From Archangiaceae bacterium (GTDB lineage: Bacteria; Myxococcota; Myxococcia; Myxococcales; Myxococcaceae), in assembly GCA_016714225.1 (NCBI GenBank), contig JADJNS010000008.1:248001-312000 (forward strand): a stretch of 64,000 bases of DNA, read 5' to 3'. Positions 32,900 to 45,000 of the stretch are shown here, in pieces. The notes beneath the pieces were generated by a model. The model was given only the letters and a program-made list of their open reading frames with translations, searched no databases and was not told where the DNA came from. The translations under genes were made by a program, and so were the position numbers. Position 1 is the first letter of the stretch. Each line of letters opens with the position of its first letter.

Positions 32900-35077
32900 G
32901 TGACGATGCGTCCGGTGCTCGCAGTCGCGGTGCTCCTCGCTGCGGCGGTGCGCGCAGAGCCGGGGCGCGCTGCGCTGGGGGTCACCGTCTCGGGCGGGGT
33001 CTCGCTGGGCACCTGGGAGGCCGGCGCCCTCTACCTCTGGGGAGAAGCGCAGAAGCTCAAGCCCACCGGCGAGGTGCGGGTCGTCACCGGCGCCTCGGCC
33101 GGCAGCATGAACGCCCTGGCGGTGGCGCTGTCGTCGTGCCGCGCTCCCAACCCGTACCCGCGGCGTGACGTGGGCTGGCGGGTGTGGGAGCCGGTCGGGT
33201 TCAACCAGCTCTTCGACCGAGATCGCGCGAAAGACGACGCGCTGTTCTCGCGTGACGCCGTCGAGGCGGCCTTCGAAGAGGTGCGCCGGGCGTGGAACGA
33301 GGGGCTGCGCGAGGGCTGCGACGTGGTGTTCGCGGCCACGGTGACGCGGGTGAAGCCGCGGCAGATCAAGCTGCAAGAAGGCCTCGCGGTGCCGCGCGCG
33401 CTCGAGACCTTCATGGTGCGCATCGAGGGCCGCGGGCCGGGTCAGCCGCCGCGGGTCTCGAACTTCGGCAACCCGCAGTCACCGGTGCCGCTGCCGCTGC
33501 TGCCGTTCGAAGAGGACGCGGGCGACGCGCGCCTCGCCACGCGCAACTTCAACCTGCTGCGCTCGGTGATCTTCGCGTCGGGCGCGTTTCCGCTCGCGTT
33601 CGCCCCGCAGGAGATCGAGTACTGCCTCTCGAAGCCGCCGGGGCTGACCTGCGACCGCTCGCAGATCTTGATCGACTACTTCCTCGACGGCGGGGTGTTC
33701 GACAACCACCCGCTGCGGGTGGCGTGGAGCATCGCCGAGCACGAGAACCTCGCCGACATGCACTACGTGTTCTTCGACCCCAGCACCACGGTGTACCCGG
33801 CCGAGGTCGACGACGAGCAGACCGACTCGAAGCACGGCGTGCTGTCGCGGCTGTTCTCGATGGGCGGCGAGATGGTCGAGTCGGCGCGGGCGCGCGAGCT
33901 GGTGGCGCTCGCCAGCGAGAAGGCCGACGTCGCCGCGCGGGTGCAGCTGTTTCGCGGCAACCTGCCCAAGGCCGGCGAGCAGCTGCAGCACTTCATCGGC
34001 TTCTTCGAGCGAGACTTTCGCGTCTTCGACTTCTACGTGGGCATGTACGACGCGTTCGTCGAGCTGAGAGAGACGCCGTTCGACTTCGACGCGCTGATGG
34101 GCGTCGACGTGGAAGCGCAGCAGGGGTGGGCGCCGTTCATGTGCCTGCTCTCGCAGGTCGAGCCGGGCTACGAGCGCTACGCCAGGCTGTGCATGCTGCC
34201 CGGGCAGGACAACTTCCGCGTGCTGTTGCAGGCCAGCCTCGACCGCCTGTACGCGACCTGCCGCGCGGCGCCCGCTTCCGCCGAGCCGGTGCGGGTGCCG
34301 TACCACTGCGCGCAGGCGCGGCTGGGGCGGGCGGCCATGCAGGTGCCCGGGGTGAAGCTCGTCGCCGAGGCGCGCCGCGCGCGGGGCGAGAAGGAGCCCG
34401 CGTTCGACTACTTCATGCGGCTGCTCGAGCAGTACGAGTTCGAGTTCGTCGATCTCGGCCTGTCGAAGCTGCACGCCAGGCGGGGCATGCTGGCCTTGCG
34501 GCGCAAGCTCGACGTGGTGGTCGAGGCGTGGGTCGCCGCGCAGCCCGCGCTGGCCGACCGGGTGCTCACCAAGACCGCGGCCACCGCGGCGCTGAACACG
34601 CTCGCCTTCAGCCCCCCCGAGCGCACGGGCTACCTGGTGCTCGGCACGGTGGCCGAGGGCGGGCTCTCGGTGCTGCCGTTTCGGCTGCTGCCCCAGTGGC
34701 TGCAGGTGACCGCGGCGCTGGGGCTCAACTACGTCTTCTCGCTGCTCACCGACAAGAAGCCGCAGTTCGCGGTGACCGCGGTGGCCGGGCCCGAGGTGCG
34801 GCTGTCGGTGCTGTCGAACGCGTACGTGCAACCGCGGGTGGCGGCGCGCGCCGGGGTGCAGGTGAGCGTGCTCGACCTGGCCGGCACCCGGGCCTGTCAC
34901 GAGACCGCGGTCGACTACCGCACCTGCACGCACGCGCTGGTCGAGGGGCTGGTGGCGGTCACCTTCCTCGAGCGGCTGCGGCTGCAGGCGGTGTTTCAGA
35001 CCTTCCCCGCGCTGTACCGGCGCAACGACAGCGCCTGGTTCAACGTGCAGTTCGGGGTGGGCTTTCAGTTCTACTGA
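32900..35077 (+). CDS. exported patatin-like phospholipase with probable C-terminal beta-barrel
   Basis: Signal peptide (VLAVAVLLAAAVRA). The patatin domain has the oxyanion motif SGGVSLGTWEAG (31-42), nucleophile Ser66 in GASAGS and catalytic Asp near 264 in FLDGGVFDN. After a long helical middle (about 300-560) the last 140 residues show alternating hydrophobic strands (VRLSVLSNAYVQPRVAARAG, FNVQFGVGFQFY) and end in an aromatic residue, the usual mark of an outer-membrane barrel. The layout recalls PlpD-type Vd autotransporters, though the passenger-barrel linker here is longer. TACCCT at 32886-32891 lies 8 nt before GTG 32900; ATG 32906 is the alternative. Confidence 0.88.
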   Translation: MTMRPVLAVAVLLAAAVRAEPGRAALGVTVSGGVSLGTWEAGALYLWGEAQKLKPTGEVRVVTGASAGSMNALAVALSSCRAPNPYPRRDVGWRVWEPVGFNQLFDRDRAKDDALFSRDAVEAAFEEVRRAWNEGLREGCDVVFAATVTRVKPRQIKLQEGLAVPRALETFMVRIEGRGPGQPPRVSNFGNPQSPVPLPLLPFEEDAGDARLATRNFNLLRSVIFASGAFPLAFAPQEIEYCLSKPPGLTCDRSQILIDYFLDGGVFDNHPLRVAWSIAEHENLADMHYVFFDPSTTVYPAEVDDEQTDSKHGVLSRLFSMGGEMVESARARELVALASEKADVAARVQLFRGNLPKAGEQLQHFIGFFERDFRVFDFYVGMYDAFVELRETPFDFDALMGVDVEAQQGWAPFMCLLSQVEPGYERYARLCMLPGQDNFRVLLQASLDRLYATCRAAPASAEPVRVPYHCAQARLGRAAMQVPGVKLVAEARRARGEKEPAFDYFMRLLEQYEFEFVDLGLSKLHARRGMLALRRKLDVVVEAWVAAQPALADRVLTKTAATAALNTLAFSPPERTGYLVLGTVAEGGLSVLPFRLLPQWLQVTAALGLNYVFSLLTDKKPQFAVTAVAGPEVRLSVLSNAYVQPRVAARAGVQVSVLDLAGTRACHETAVDYRTCTHALVEGLVAVTFLERLRLQAVFQTFPALYRRNDSAWFNVQFGVGFQFY

Positions 35078-35166
35078 GGGCCGTTTGAGTCGCAGAGAGG
35101 TTTCGGTGGGCCGAGCGGCGCCGTGAGGCCCCTGGCGACCGGCTGACGCTCGGGTACTGTGCCCGC

Positions 35167-35721
35167 ATGCGTCAGCTCGGGTTCGTGGTGATGGTGCTCC
35201 TCGCTTGCAGCAGTCAGCCTCCCTCGGTCGACGGAGGTACTGCCGGTGGGTCGGCGACCGCCGGCGGTGCCGGGGGGGCCTCGGGTGGTGGCTCGATGGG
35301 CGGCGGGGCCGGAGGTGGTGCCGCTGGCGCCGGTGGTGGGGTCGCCGGCGGAGGCGCTGGCGGCGCGGCGGGAGGCGTCGCTGGAGGTGCAGGCGGTGGC
35401 GTGGCGGGTGGCGCAGCGGGCGGCGCGAGCTGCAATCAGCTCGAGTCCGACTACGACGCGGCGCTCTCGGCCGCCAAACGGTGCAACCCGACCTCGCTGG
35501 TCAACCCGTGCACGGGCACCCGATCGAACGGCGTCGGCTGCGGTTGCCCGACGTTCCTCGACCCCGCCCACACCGGCCCGCTCGACGCGCTGCAGAACCG
35601 GTACGCCGATGCCGGCTGCATGCCGGGGGCCTGCCCCCGGTGCGTGCCCGTCGACGCCGGCGTGTGTGTCGCGTTCGACGCCGGCGCTCCCAGCGAAGGT
35701 CGCTGCGTCGACCGGTACTGA
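35167..35721 (+). CDS. small lipoprotein with Gly/Ala-rich spacer and Cys-rich end
   Basis: 184 residues. Lipobox VVMVLLAC, about 75 residues of GGAGG/AGG low complexity, then a Cys-rich domain of about 90 residues with some ten cysteines (GVGCGCPTF, CMPGACPRC), probably disulfide-bonded outside the cell. TACTGT (35155-35160) lies 6 nt before ATG 35167 with no Shine-Dalgarno. Similar Gly-rich spacers occur in the FGE-like lipoprotein at 48807. Function unknown. Confidence 0.8.
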   Translation: MRQLGFVVMVLLACSSQPPSVDGGTAGGSATAGGAGGASGGGSMGGGAGGGAAGAGGGVAGGGAGGAAGGVAGGAGGGVAGGAAGGASCNQLESDYDAALSAAKRCNPTSLVNPCTGTRSNGVGCGCPTFLDPAHTGPLDALQNRYADAGCMPGACPRCVPVDAGVCVAFDAGAPSEGRCVDRY

Positions 35722-36122
35722 GCCTCGGCCTGGCGGCGCCACGAGCTCCTTCGTGAACCTGGCGCCGTTTTTGACCGTCAGGCGGTCAAGAAGGGCGCCA
35801 GCAGCGGTGAGCGTCGGCCCCTGAGCGTCTCGTCAACGGCCGTTCACGTTCACGTTCACGTTCACGTTCACGAGGATCGGTGGTGGCGCGTCACGCGGCG
35901 AGCGCGCGGGCTGACGCCGCCGGGCCGAACCCCAGCCCAGTTTTCCCTGCGTGAGGGGACGTGTCCGTGGTCTCCAACGTCGGGCCGTGACGCGGCGTTG
36001 ATCGACCGGCGCGCGTGACGAACACCGCGGCTTTCACCGCGGCGTCCGGTGCGCCCGACATCTCCGAGACGCTCGATCGTCGAGGCCATCGCTGCCTTCG
36101 AGCGGGCCCCGGCGCTGAGCGT
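35722..36122. other. 401-bp gap: palindromes and a hexamer repeat, no gene seen
   Basis: Contains an inverted repeat at 35771-35789 (7-bp arms, 5-nt loop) that may end the lipoprotein transcript, and a perfect (CGTTCA)5 array at 35841-35872. Short open frames in the rest do not resemble proteins. It separates two 3' ends, so terminators are expected here. Confidence 0.55.
35841..35872. repeat. hexanucleotide microsatellite (CGTTCA)5
   Basis: Five perfect copies of a 6-bp unit plus two bases. Non-coding, between the ends of convergent genes. A slippage-prone tract that could vary in copy number. Confidence 0.9.
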
Positions 36123-36740
36123 TCAGCGCCGCAGGGCCGCGGGCAGCCGCCGCTCGTGGTCGGCCGACTGCTCGGCCATCGCCGCGGCGACGGCGGTGTG
36201 CACCTGCTTGCGCTCTTCGGGCGGAGGCAGCACGGCTTCGAGCCCGAGCGACTGAAGCCACAGCTCCCGGCACCAGCCGCGCGAGTGGTAGAGGTGCTCG
36301 TCTTCCTGGTCTTCGATCTCCCGGTAGGCGGCCTCGAGCGCCTCACGCTCTTTGCCCTCGAGGGCGTCGACGCAGTGACCGAGCAGCGTCCAGTCGGCGT
36401 GATCTTTCGTCTCGGCCAGCACCACGCACTCGCACGCCACCAGCTGCGCCGCGGCGGGGTCGCCGGCCTGCTTGGCCATGCTCATCGCCTCGACCAGCGC
36501 CGCCCCGGTGTGCCGCACCACCTTGCGGCCCGGCGTCTCGCGCTCGGGGTCGAGGCCCATCGCCTCGCACACCCGGGTGAGCGCCTGCGCGTGCTTCCGG
36601 GTCTCGGCGAGGTAGCCCTGCCATTCTTTCTTCAGGTCCGCGTTCACCGCGCAGCCCACCGCGGTCTCGTACACCTTCACGCCGCCGCGCTCGTGCTCGA
36701 GCGACTGGAGAATCAGCTCCTGCAGCTGTCTGGTCTTCAT
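36123..36740 (-). CDS. ferritin-like protein coupled to catalase
   Basis: About 205 residues, all helical, with Glu/His-rich helices placed as in ferritin-like or DUF892-like di-iron proteins (LILQSLEHERGGVKVYETAV, ETRKHAQALTRVCEA, ETKDHADWTLLGHCVDALEG, EIEDQEDEHLYHSRGWCREL). ATG 36740 is preferred: a strong GGAGGTG Shine-Dalgarno lies just upstream and contains the catalase stop. As the downstream gene of catalase it probably handles iron or peroxide. No export signal. Confidence 0.8.
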   Translation of the reverse strand: MKTRQLQELILQSLEHERGGVKVYETAVGCAVNADLKKEWQGYLAETRKHAQALTRVCEAMGLDPERETPGRKVVRHTGAALVEAMSMAKQAGDPAAAQLVACECVVLAETKDHADWTLLGHCVDALEGKEREALEAAYREIEDQEDEHLYHSRGWCRELWLQSLGLEAVLPPPEERKQVHTAVAAAMAEQSADHERRLPAALRR

Positions 36741-36742
36741 GG

Positions 36743-39130
<2,388 letters not shown>

Positions 39131-39235
39131 TGGCGTCGGCGCAGGTGCACGCCGAGCGCCAGGTCTCTTCAGAGGGACGCCGAGGCGCGTTCGTCACCGT
39201 TCCGGAAACTTCGCGCCGAGGGCGTCACCGGGCCG

Positions 39236-39925
39236 TTACCCGCCGTTGCCGACGATGACGTCGCCCAACAGCTCGCCGATCTTCCGGGCCAGCTCTGCGA
39301 TGTTCGGCACCACCAGGTGCGACCGGTAGATGTTGGGGACCTCGCCGCAGCCCGCGCCGATGCCGATGCCGATCACCGCGATGTCGGTCTCGGCCTCGGT
39401 CTGCTCCACGTACGATTTGGTATCGGCCACCGCCGCGCCGTCGGTGAGAAAGAACACCACCTTGTTGTTGGCGTCGCTGCCCTCGAGCATGTCGCGCGCC
39501 ACCTTGAGCGCGCCGGTGTCGTTGTTGTCGCCGTTGGCCTGCAGGTGCCCGAGCGGGGCTTCGCGATTGTCGTCCTGGTGCACGGCCAGCTCGGCCAGCA
39601 CGAGGGGGCGCCCGTTGTAGGCCACCACGCCGTAGGGCAGCCCCAGCTCGTGCAGCGCTTCCTGAAAGACCACCACCGCCTCGCGGGCCGCGGCGATGTT
39701 GTCGCCTCGCATCGAGCCCGAGATGTCGACGCAGAACACGATCTCGGTGCGCCGCTCGACCGGCTCGTCGCGCCGCATGAACACCTTGGGGTCGCCGCGC
39801 CCGGTGGCCTGGCGCTGGAACTCCGACTGAATCGCGCGTCGCAGATCGTAGACCCCGCTGCGGAAGTGTCCGCGCAGCTGGGGCAGGTCATCGCGCTCGA
39901 GCGCGTTGCCGATCTCGGCCACCAT
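39236..39925 (-). CDS. von Willebrand factor A domain, C-terminal part of a frameshifted MoxR-partner protein
   Basis: VWA domain with the MIDAS motif DISGSM (about 60 residues in), later Thr/Asp positions NDTGAL and FLTDGAAVAD, and an end IAELARKIGELLGDVIV. This is the CoxE/CobT style of VWA. The same frame is open upstream to about 40060 (SYSLDDQLKALDEQLRQREQ), where it joins the middle piece of the gene, so the true start is at 41728. VWA proteins of this type bind MoxR-type AAA ATPases and present substrates to them; the ATPase is two genes upstream. Confidence 0.8.
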   Translation of the reverse strand: MVAEIGNALERDDLPQLRGHFRSGVYDLRRAIQSEFQRQATGRGDPKVFMRRDEPVERRTEIVFCVDISGSMRGDNIAAAREAVVVFQEALHELGLPYGVVAYNGRPLVLAELAVHQDDNREAPLGHLQANGDNNDTGALKVARDMLEGSDANNKVVFFLTDGAAVADTKSYVEQTEAETDIAVIGIGIGAGCGEVPNIYRSHLVVPNIAELARKIGELLGDVIVGNGG

Positions 39926-39992
39926 CTGGTCGATCTCGCGCTGGTACCGGCCGCGAATTCTCCCGTACTCGGTGCGGGCGGCCGCGGCCTGC

Positions 39993-40250
39993 TCACGCTG
40001 CCGCAGCTGCTCGTCGAGCGCCTTGAGCTGATCGTCGAGCGAGTACGAGGTGGTCGCCCTGGTACTCCAGCGTGCCCTTGCGCTCGTTCGCCTCGGCCTC
40101 GTCGACGCTCTCCTCCGGCTCGGCCTCTTCGGCCCGGCGAATCTGGCCCTCGAGCGAGCGGCTGGCGCGGTCGAACAGCTCGTCGAGCGCCTTTCGCGCG
40201 GCGTCGACCGACGCGTCTGTGCGGGTGTCTTTCAGCGGGTCGTGCGGCAC
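39993..40250 (-). CDS. middle segment of the HExxH-VWA protein, in a shifted frame
   Basis: Acidic coiled-coil segment (ARKALDELFDRASRSLEGQI, EEAEPEESVDEAEANERKG) that links the repeat region to the VWA domain. The frame matches at both ends: toward 40415 it continues GADTSSGASAQDAKQGKAT, which follows the repeats, and near 40050 YQGD passes to TTSYSLDDQLKAL of the VWA frame. So two indels, about 360 bp apart and compensating, lie at about 40405-40425 and 40045-40065. Not a separate gene in my view. Confidence 0.55.
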   Translation of the reverse strand: MPHDPLKDTRTDASVDAARKALDELFDRASRSLEGQIRRAEEAEPEESVDEAEANERKGTLEYQGDHLVLARRSAQGARRAAAAA

Positions 40251-41728
40251 CTGGGCGGTATCGAGCGTGCCGCCTTCAGCGAACGACGGGTTCTCTTCAG
40301 CGCCGTCGGGCTGGGGGGCCGCGTCGCTGCGGTCGCCCGAGGGCTTGCCGCTGGTCGCCTTGCCCTGCTTGGCGTCCTGGGCGCTTGCTCCTGACGAGGT
40401 GTCCGCGCCGCCCCGCCCGCGCCTGGCTCGCCGTCGGTCTCACCCGACTCGCCGGTCTCACCCGCGCCGCCCGCGCCCTGCGCGCCGTCGGTCTCTTCCG
40501 ATTCGCCGGTCTCACCGGCGCCGCCCGCGCCCTGCGCGCCGTCGGTCTCTTCTGATTCGCCGGTCTCACCGGCGCCGCCCGCGCCCTGCGCGCCGTCGGT
40601 CTCTTCTGATTCGCCGGTCTCACCGGCGCCGCCCGCGCCTTGCGCGCCGTCGGTCTCTTCTGATTCGCCGGTCTCACCGGCGCCGCCCGCGCCCTGCGCG
40701 CCGTCGGTCTCTTCTGATTCGCCGGTCTCACCGGCGCCGCCCGCGCCTTGCGCGCCGTCGGTCTCTTCGGGGTCACCGGCCTCACCGGACTCACCCGCGC
40801 CTTGCGCGCCCTCGGCGCCTTCTTCCTGCTTCTGCTGCTCGTTGAGCTCCTGCGCGGCGTCGCGGGTGGCGGGGTCGGCGAGATCCTGCTCCAGCAGCTG
40901 CTGGTAGATCGGCCAGACCCTGCTGCGCAGCACCTCGAACGAGTGCAGCGCCTCGGCGTCGGCCTCTTCCTTCGTCAGATCGGAGAAGCGCAGATCGACG
41001 CCCGGCGGCAGCCGCGTGGCCTCGTCGATGTACGGCTGGGCCGCCTCCATCGCCGCGATGACGTCGGGGTCCGACGCGAACGGCGAGCGCTCGCCCGAGC
41101 CGGTCGCCCACTCGTGAATGAAGGCGAAGCCGAACTGCATCGCGCGGGGAAGCGGCTTGTCGAGCTTCTCGGGCGCGGCGAAGTCGCGGTACAGCTCCTT
41201 CATGTACCCTTCGACGCCGGCGTAGCGGGTGCTGATGATCTTGTTGATGCGAATGTCTTCGATCGCGTTCCACAAGAAGTGAAACGACTTGTTGTCCGAG
41301 CGCGAGGTGGGCGGCAGCCGCGAGTAGAGACGGTGCGACAGCTCGTGGCAGATGACCCCGAGGTTGTACTCGTCGTCGTGCGCCATCATGTCGGCGATGG
41401 GGTAGGTGATCTTGTTGGCGTCGAAGTGGTACGCCCACCAGCTGCCGGGCTCGAGGCGCAGCTTGAAGTCCTTGCCCAGGCTGCGTGCCAGCATGCCGAG
41501 CCGGCGCACCAGCTCGCGCTGACGAACCGCGTCGATCGGCTCGGCGCCCGGCGCGTGGTCGTCGCCCCCCAACCGCGGCGGGGCGATCGAGGTGTCGGTC
41601 GCGCGCGCGACGTACCCATCGGCCGGGCGGGCCACGCCCAGCTGCTTCGCAGCCGCGGCGGCCGGCCGCGCCACCATCGCCGGCCGTGGCCCGGTCACGA
41701 GCCGCCGCGCCGCGCCGGCGCTCTTCAC
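40232..41728 (-). CDS. HExxH-containing N-terminal part of a VWA protein with 18-residue repeats
   Basis: Starts at GTG 41728, overlapping the upstream gene by 4 nt. Residues about 60-300 form a globular domain with CHELSH near residue 126 and a downstream Glu in WNAIEDIR, the spacing of a zincin-like metallopeptidase as in VWA proteins of the DUF2201 type. Then come six or more copies of an 18-residue acidic repeat (ETDGAQGAGGAGETGESE) and a frameshift near 40415, after which this frame is nonsense (ARTPRQEQAPRTPSR). Joined with the two downstream pieces it makes a protein of about 830 residues. Probable substrate adaptor of the large AAA protein; enzymatic activity of the HExxH site is an inference. 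Confidence 0.82.
   Translation of the reverse strand: MKSAGAARRLVTGPRPAMVARPAAAAAKQLGVARPADGYVARATDTSIAPPRLGGDDHAPGAEPIDAVRQRELVRRLGMLARSLGKDFKLRLEPGSWWAYHFDANKITYPIADMMAHDDEYNLGVICHELSHRLYSRLPPTSRSDNKSFHFLWNAIEDIRINKIISTRYAGVEGYMKELYRDFAAPEKLDKPLPRAMQFGFAFIHEWATGSGERSPFASDPDVIAAMEAAQPYIDEATRLPPGVDLRFSDLTKEEADAEALHSFEVLRSRVWPIYQQLLEQDLADPATRDAAQELNEQQKQEEGAEGAQGAGESGEAGDPEETDGAQGAGGAGETGESEETDGAQGAGGAGETGESEETDGAQGAGGAGETGESEETDGAQGAGGAGETGESEETDGAQGAGGAGETGESEETDGAQGAGGAGETGESGETDGEPGAGGAARTPRQEQAPRTPSRARRPAASPRATAATRPPSPTALKRTRRSLKAARSIPPRCRTTR
40433..40786 (-). repeat. 54-bp tandem repeat, six copies plus a degenerate one
   Basis: Period is exactly 54 bp (GTCTCT marks at 40491, 40545 and so on). 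Units differ at one or two bases, for example CCCTG versus CCTTG. It encodes the acidic 18-residue linker repeat of the HExxH-VWA protein. Near identity implies recent expansion; the copy number may vary between strains. Confidence 0.92.
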
Positions 41729-42078
41729 GCCGCCCGCCCTTCGAGCACGCGGCTCGCCGCCAGCTGCAGCGGGAAGAGCGCCCGCATCTGGGCGGTAGGC
41801 GCCGCCGCCGGGGTGACGCCGATCACCTTCACGCCCTCACGGTCAGAGAGCGCCGCGCGCACCGCGTCACAGACCTCGAGCCCCAAGAGCACCACCACCG
41901 ACTCGCCGGCCTTGACGCGGGCCAGCTGGGCCTCGAGCGCCGACGCCTCGGGCTCGCCGCGCGCGTCGATGCGCGCCGCAGGGCCGAGCGCGCCCATCAC
42001 GTCGGCCAGCGCCTCGACCTGGTACACCAGGGTCGGCGTCTTCACCTGCAACGCTGCCTGCAACGACGAGGTGCTCAT
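41725..42078 (-). CDS. small unknown protein between AAA ATPase and VWA protein
   Basis: 117 residues, not recognised. Its start overlaps the ATPase stop and its stop overlaps the VWA start, both by 4 nt, so it is an integral part of the operon. It has a possible beta-alpha pattern (ESVVVLLGLEVCDAVRAALS, GVKVIGVTPAA), like half a Rossmann fold. No export signal. Perhaps an adaptor between ATPase and VWA protein; no family evidence. Confidence 0.7.
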   Translation of the reverse strand: MSTSSLQAALQVKTPTLVYQVEALADVMGALGPAARIDARGEPEASALEAQLARVKAGESVVVLLGLEVCDAVRAALSDREGVKVIGVTPAAAPTAQMRALFPLQLAASRVLEGRAA

Positions 42079-45000
42079 GACGCGAGCTCCCGGGCGTGCG
42101 CGAGAATGGCGCTGCAGTCGTCGGGCTCGGAGCTCGAGGCGTAGTAGGCCTCGACCGCGAGCAGGAAGGCGTCGCCGACTCCGCGCTCGGTCTGGAACTC
42201 GGCCACCATGTCCAGCGCGGCGAGCAGCTGGCGAATGCTGAGCACCGGCCGGTCTCCCTCGCGCAGCTGCGCGCCCAGGGTGCCGTCTCGGTAGCCGGCC
42301 ACCGCCCAGGCCTGCAGGTCGACCAGCGCCTCGGCGACCGCCGCGGGCACCCCTTTCTTCGCCGCGATGGCGGCGACGATCTCCAGCTGCTCGGAGCGCT
42401 CGGAGAGCTCGGGCACGTAGATCTGGGTGAGCCGGTTCTGCATCGCCTTCGACAGCTTGTTGCGGCCGCCGTAGCCCTTGGTGGGCGGGTTCATCGCCGC
42501 CACGAAGTGGAAGTCGTTGTGGAGCCGAACCTCTTCGCCGTCTCGCTCGGCCAGCACCAGCTTGCGCTCGTCATCGAGCACCGGGTTGAGCCGCTCGAGC
42601 AGCGCGCTGCTGCCCAGGTTGAGCTCGTCGAGCAGCAGCATGCCCGGCACGCCGTCGGGCCGGCCGGCGTCGAGCAGCAGGCCGTCTTTCCACCCACGGT
42701 CGTCGAAGCCGCCCACCAGCTGCATCACGTCGGTCGAGCCGCTGATCAGCTGGCGGTAGTAGGGCTGGCCGATGAGGCCGGCGAGCATCTTGGCCACGGC
42801 GGTCTTGCCCGACGCGCGCTCGCCGATCAGCGCCACGTTCTCGCCGCAGTCGAGCGCCTTGGCGATGCGGTAGAGAACCTGCCGGGTGCGCGCGGTGAGC
42901 ACCAGCTGCGACGACTCGGGCGGCACCAGCGGGTGGCCGGTGTTCAGCTTGCGCAGGGTGACGTCGCCGATGCTGAAGGTGTCGGCGGTCTCTTCGACCT
43001 CGAGCGCGTCGTAGAAGCCCGGGCCCGACCAGGGCATGGCGGTGTCGAGCACGTCGGTCACCGTCTGCAGATCGTCAGGGTCGATCAGGCCGCCCCGGTA
43101 GATCTCTTCGGTCTCGCGGCGCATCAGCGCCTCGTCCGAGAGCTCGCCGCCCTGGTAGCGCTCGAAGCGCTCGCACACCCGAAAGGCGTTGCGCAGCGAG
43201 AACGCGATGCCGCCGGTGGCCCGGCCGATCGCGCCCTCGTCGGCCTGCCGGGCGAGCACGTCTTGCGCCGCGATCAGCCTGGCCAGCTGGGCTTCGGGCA
43301 CCGTGGCGCCGAAGCGCGCCTTCAAGATGGTGGTGACGTCGGCCTGGGTGAGGCCCTGGCAGTAGAGGTTCGTCCACCGCGAGCGCATCGCCTCTGACAG
43401 CCGGGCCCGGCCCGCGTAGCTCGACGGGTTCATGGTGCCGAAGATGCGGAAGTTTCGATGCGGCTCGACGATCTCGTTGCGGTGCTCGGTGAGCACCAGG
43501 TTGCCGTCATCGTCGAACAACGAGTTGAGCCGCTCGATGACCTCGGGCCGGGCGAGGTTGATCTCGTCGAGCAGCAGCACCTCGCCCTTGCGCATCGCCT
43601 GCACCACCGCGCCGTCGACCCAGCGGGGCTGCAGCTGCGCCTCGAGCAGCTGGTCGATCTGCTCGTCACGGGTGAGGCCGTCGCCCAGACCGTACTCCTG
43701 GCTGAGCCCGGCCACCTCGGCGTCGGTCTTCTTCTTCAGGTCCGCCTCGGTGAACCGCTTCTCTCCGCCCACGTAGCGGCCGAGCAGGTCGGAGACGTCG
43801 GTGAACTGGGAGAGGTTGATGCGGCGGTAGGGCGTGCCGGTCTTGTACGCCAGGTAGCGCACCGCGCTGGTCTTGCCGGCGCTGGTGGGGCCCTCGAGCA
43901 GCACGGGGCGGGCCCTTCGCCACTCGGCGGCGATGAGCCGCAGGTTGCGCTCGGTGGTCGCGGTCATCACCAGGTCGGCCTCGGCCGCGCGAGGCACCGC
44001 CCGCAGGTCTCGGCCCGGCTCGATGTCGAGGCGCAGCGGCACGCCGCCCACCGTGACGGAAGGAGGCGTCACCGTGACGACGGCGCCTCCTTCTTCTTCT
44101 TCCCACCACAGCTTGGGCTCGACTCCGCCCAGCTCGGTGTCGGCCTGGCCCAGCGGCAGCACGGTGGCCAGATCCTTCTGGTAGAGGCGGTTGAGGGCGT
44201 CGATCACCAGGCCCTCGGGCTCGACGAAGCCGTGCTGCGCCTTGATCGCGTCGCCCAGCGCCTTGCTGGCGCCGGGCAGGGTGAGCACGTCGGCGGTCGC
44301 CACCGCGGTCAGCGCCGCGTCGAGCTCGGCCTCGACGAACGGCATCAGCACTGCGCAGCGGCGCAGGTCGATGCCGGCGCGGGCGTCGCCGGCCTGCAGC
44401 GTGCCGTCGAGAATGCGGGCCTTGATGAAGCTCGACACCGCGGCGCGCTCCGAGCCCTTCTCGGGCGAGAGCGCAGCGCAGTCGACCATCGCCCGCACCA
44501 GCGCCGTCGCGTCGACCGCGACGAACCGATCGAAGATCGCCCGCAGCGACCCGGCGTCGAGCGCCGGCTGCTCGGCCAGCGCGATGCGCGCGGGGAGCAT
44601 CAAGAAGTCGGGCTGGGGCTTCTCGACCAGGTCTGCCAGGGCCACGGCGCGCCGCTCGGGGGCGAGCGCTTGCAGCGACTGGGCGTGACGCGCCCACTCG
44701 CCCGCCTGCTCGTTCGAGTAGCCCTGGCCGAGCAGCTGGGCTTCGAGCGCGTCTTCGCCGCCCTTCAGCAGCAGGCCGGCGAGCGCGGCGCTCACCCCGA
44801 GATGTGCGTCGCGGGTGACCGCCGCGATCAGCCGGGTGCGCTCGGCGGCCGACGCCGAGCCCAGGTCGACCGGCTCGAGCTTGCCGTCGCGCAGCCGCTG
44901 CAGCGCCCCGGCGAACAGCTCCTGCAGCTCGACGTGCGAGGCTTCGGCCACCAGCGTCTCGATCGCCCCGATGCGCGCGTCGAGCGAAGAGGCGCCCGCC

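Noticed and set aside
35205..35756. Trp/Arg/Gly-rich frames over the Gly-rich lipoprotein
   Set aside because: Alternative readings of the GGC/GGT spacer; the lipoprotein frame has a lipobox and a Cys-rich domain.
40433..40786. Possible CRISPR array (regular repeats)
   Set aside because: Period 54 bp with no unique spacers; the repeat is in coding frame and encodes an 18-residue unit. No cas genes nearby.
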